DNA from: Caballeronia sp.
Lineage (GTDB): Bacteria > Pseudomonadota > Gammaproteobacteria > Burkholderiales > Burkholderiaceae
NCBI RefSeq assembly: GCF_028292365.1
Contig: NZ_JAQGMM010000567.1
Span: 1 to 33,188 of the forward strand
Length of the DNA stretch: 33,188 bases
Direction: 5' to 3'
Position numbers and translations under genes: made by a program
The notes under the pieces: model-generated
Told to the model about the DNA's origin: nothing
Database searches by the model: none
Seen by the model: only the letters and a program-made list of their open reading frames with translations
Shown here: piece after piece, positions 32,153 through 33,188 of the stretch
Layout of the letters: each line of letters begins with the position of its first letter
How positions within the stretch are numbered: position 1 is the stretch's first letter

Positions 32153-33188
32153 ATGACAACACCCAACATGATCAACGCCATTGCCGCGGACCTGGTGCCA
32201 GCGGTCGCAACACCTTGCTTCGTGGTGATGGAAGACCGCGTCCTGCACAACCTGAAAGTCACCGCGCAAGCATGCGGGGGTGTGGATCGCCTGATGCCGC
32301 ATGTGAAAACTCACCGCGCTGCGTGGCTCGTCAAGTTACTGCTGGCTAATGGCGTGGAGGCTTTCAAAGCCAGCACGCTCGCCGAGGTTGAACTGGTGCT
32401 GGCTGCGGGCGCCACGCGAGTTGTCTGGGCGTTTCCGACGGTCAATCCACAGAACATCGCCCGTTTTATTGAACTGGCCGCGGTGTTTCCGAAGGCCGAA
32501 CTCACGGGTCTGGTCGATTCACGCTATGGACTGGACCTGTGGACCCGGCTACTCGATGGCGCCTCGCCTGCGATCCGCCTGCGGGTCGATCTCGATCCGG
32601 GCTTGGGCCGTACGGGCGTCACCATGGACGAGGCAGCACTTGAGCTCGCGCGCGAGGTTGCGCGACTCGGGCGGCTTGCAGGGTGGCATCTTTACGACGG
32701 CAACGTCCGGGGCGAGTATGACGAACGTAAAGCCGAGGTGCAAAAGCTTGGCGATGCGCTGGAGGTGCTGCAGTCGCGCCTGCGCGAAGACGGTATCGAC
32801 GTCGACGTCGTCGGAGGCTGCAGCTATACGTTCGATCTTTGGCCGCGCTCCGCGATGCGTCACGTGTCACCCGGCACATGGGTGTATTCGAACGCCCAGC
32901 ACCTTAGGGAACTCGCTCACCACGATTGGGTGGCGGCCGGTTTTGTGCTCACGACGGTTGTTTCCACGCGCAATGGCACGTCGACGCTGGATGCCGGAGC
33001 CAAGGCCATTTCGCCGGACAAGCCACTGCGTCAGCGGTTTCAAGGCGCTGACGAAATCGTGATGATGAACGAGGAGCACACCGTGATCCGCAGTGACACG
33101 CTCAGCACCGGTGACCGGCTCTTGCTAGTCCCGGAGCACACGTGCACCACAGCCTACCTGTACAACAATGCGCTGGTTCGATCGGTGG
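32153..33188 (+). CDS. DSD1/D-threonine-aldolase-family PLP enzyme (3' end outside window)
   Basis: Partial: 345 codons to the window edge with no stop. The ATG at 32153 is the first in frame but has no clear ribosome-binding site; an in-frame ATG lies at 32168. Family signs are an alanine-racemase-like fold III barrel with the PLP lysine in MPHVKTHR, FKASTLAEVELVLAAGA, RLRVDLDPGLGRTGV, and a C-terminal PEHTCTT, where the His and Cys would bind the divalent metal as in D-serine dehydratase DSD1 and D-threonine aldolase. It is probably the catabolic partner of the importer 57 bp upstream, cleaving or dehydrating a D-beta-hydroxy amino acid. Substrate choice between D-threonine, D-serine and D-3-hydroxyaspartate is not decidable here. 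Confidence 0.85.
   Translation, partial: MTTPNMINAIAADLVPAVATPCFVVMEDRVLHNLKVTAQACGGVDRLMPHVKTHRAAWLVKLLLANGVEAFKASTLAEVELVLAAGATRVVWAFPTVNPQNIARFIELAAVFPKAELTGLVDSRYGLDLWTRLLDGASPAIRLRVDLDPGLGRTGVTMDEAALELAREVARLGRLAGWHLYDGNVRGEYDERKAEVQKLGDALEVLQSRLREDGIDVDVVGGCSYTFDLWPRSAMRHVSPGTWVYSNAQHLRELAHHDWVAAGFVLTTVVSTRNGTSTLDAGAKAISPDKPLRQRFQGADEIVMMNEEHTVIRSDTLSTGDRLLLVPEHTCTTAYLYNNALVRSV

Noticed and set aside
1-33188. CRISPR arrays, tRNA or rRNA genes and complete insertion sequences
   Set aside because: No regularly spaced repeats, cloverleaf-like segments, rRNA-like stretches or full transposase genes were noticed on reading.

Overview
The window is GC-rich and densely packed. Its gene content (acyl-CoA catabolism, tandem LysR regulators, a Pao-type molybdoenzyme, sulfonate-type flavin monooxygenases, a polar amino acid ABC transporter) suggests a soil or plant-associated Burkholderiaceae chromosome, probably Paraburkholderia or Caballeronia. 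This is inferred from gene families and composition; no rRNA or other phylogenetic marker is present.

Region A (1-9772) is the most unusual part. A possible scrap of IS3-family transposase lies at the left edge. A same-strand set of four genes follows: a large PAS/GAF sensor with a degenerate histidine-kinase core (289-3099); a receiver-like domain fused to a CHAT caspase-like protease (3096-4721), coupled by an ATGA overlap; a lysozyme-like protein with no signal peptide (4806-5558); and an alpha/beta-hydrolase fused to a second CHAT protease (5646-8978). A convergent unrecognised gene (8996-9772) closes the locus. Together these look like a sensor-protease-effector conflict or programmed-lysis system, and I do not recognise the arrangement as a named system.

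Region B (10567-16952) is a catabolic-type operon: acyl-CoA dehydrogenase, saccharopine-dehydrogenase-like reductase, SCP2-type thiolase and AMP-forming acyl-CoA ligase, with a convergent SDR. It probably activates and degrades an unidentified carboxylic acid.

Region C (17276-22320) has a sulfur and flavin flavour. It holds a frameshifted 3' scrap of a SufS-type cysteine desulfurase, an orphan MetQ/NlpA-like binding protein, dodecin plus a nitroreductase, an SsuD-like LLM monooxygenase, the 5' scrap of a HAD phosphatase, and a DszC/SfnB-like flavin monooxygenase. The two scraps show that the region has been eroded.

Region D (23057-27015) encodes a three-subunit periplasmic aldehyde oxidoreductase (PaoABC type). 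A 20-bp-stem hairpin separates it from two tandem paralogous LysR genes (27064-28925). Region E, divergent from these regulators, is a complete polar amino acid ABC importer (29095-32095) followed by a DSD1/D-threonine-aldolase-family PLP enzyme cut by the window end (32153-33188). This suggests uptake and cleavage of a D- or beta-hydroxy amino acid. No tRNA, rRNA, CRISPR array or complete insertion sequence was seen.
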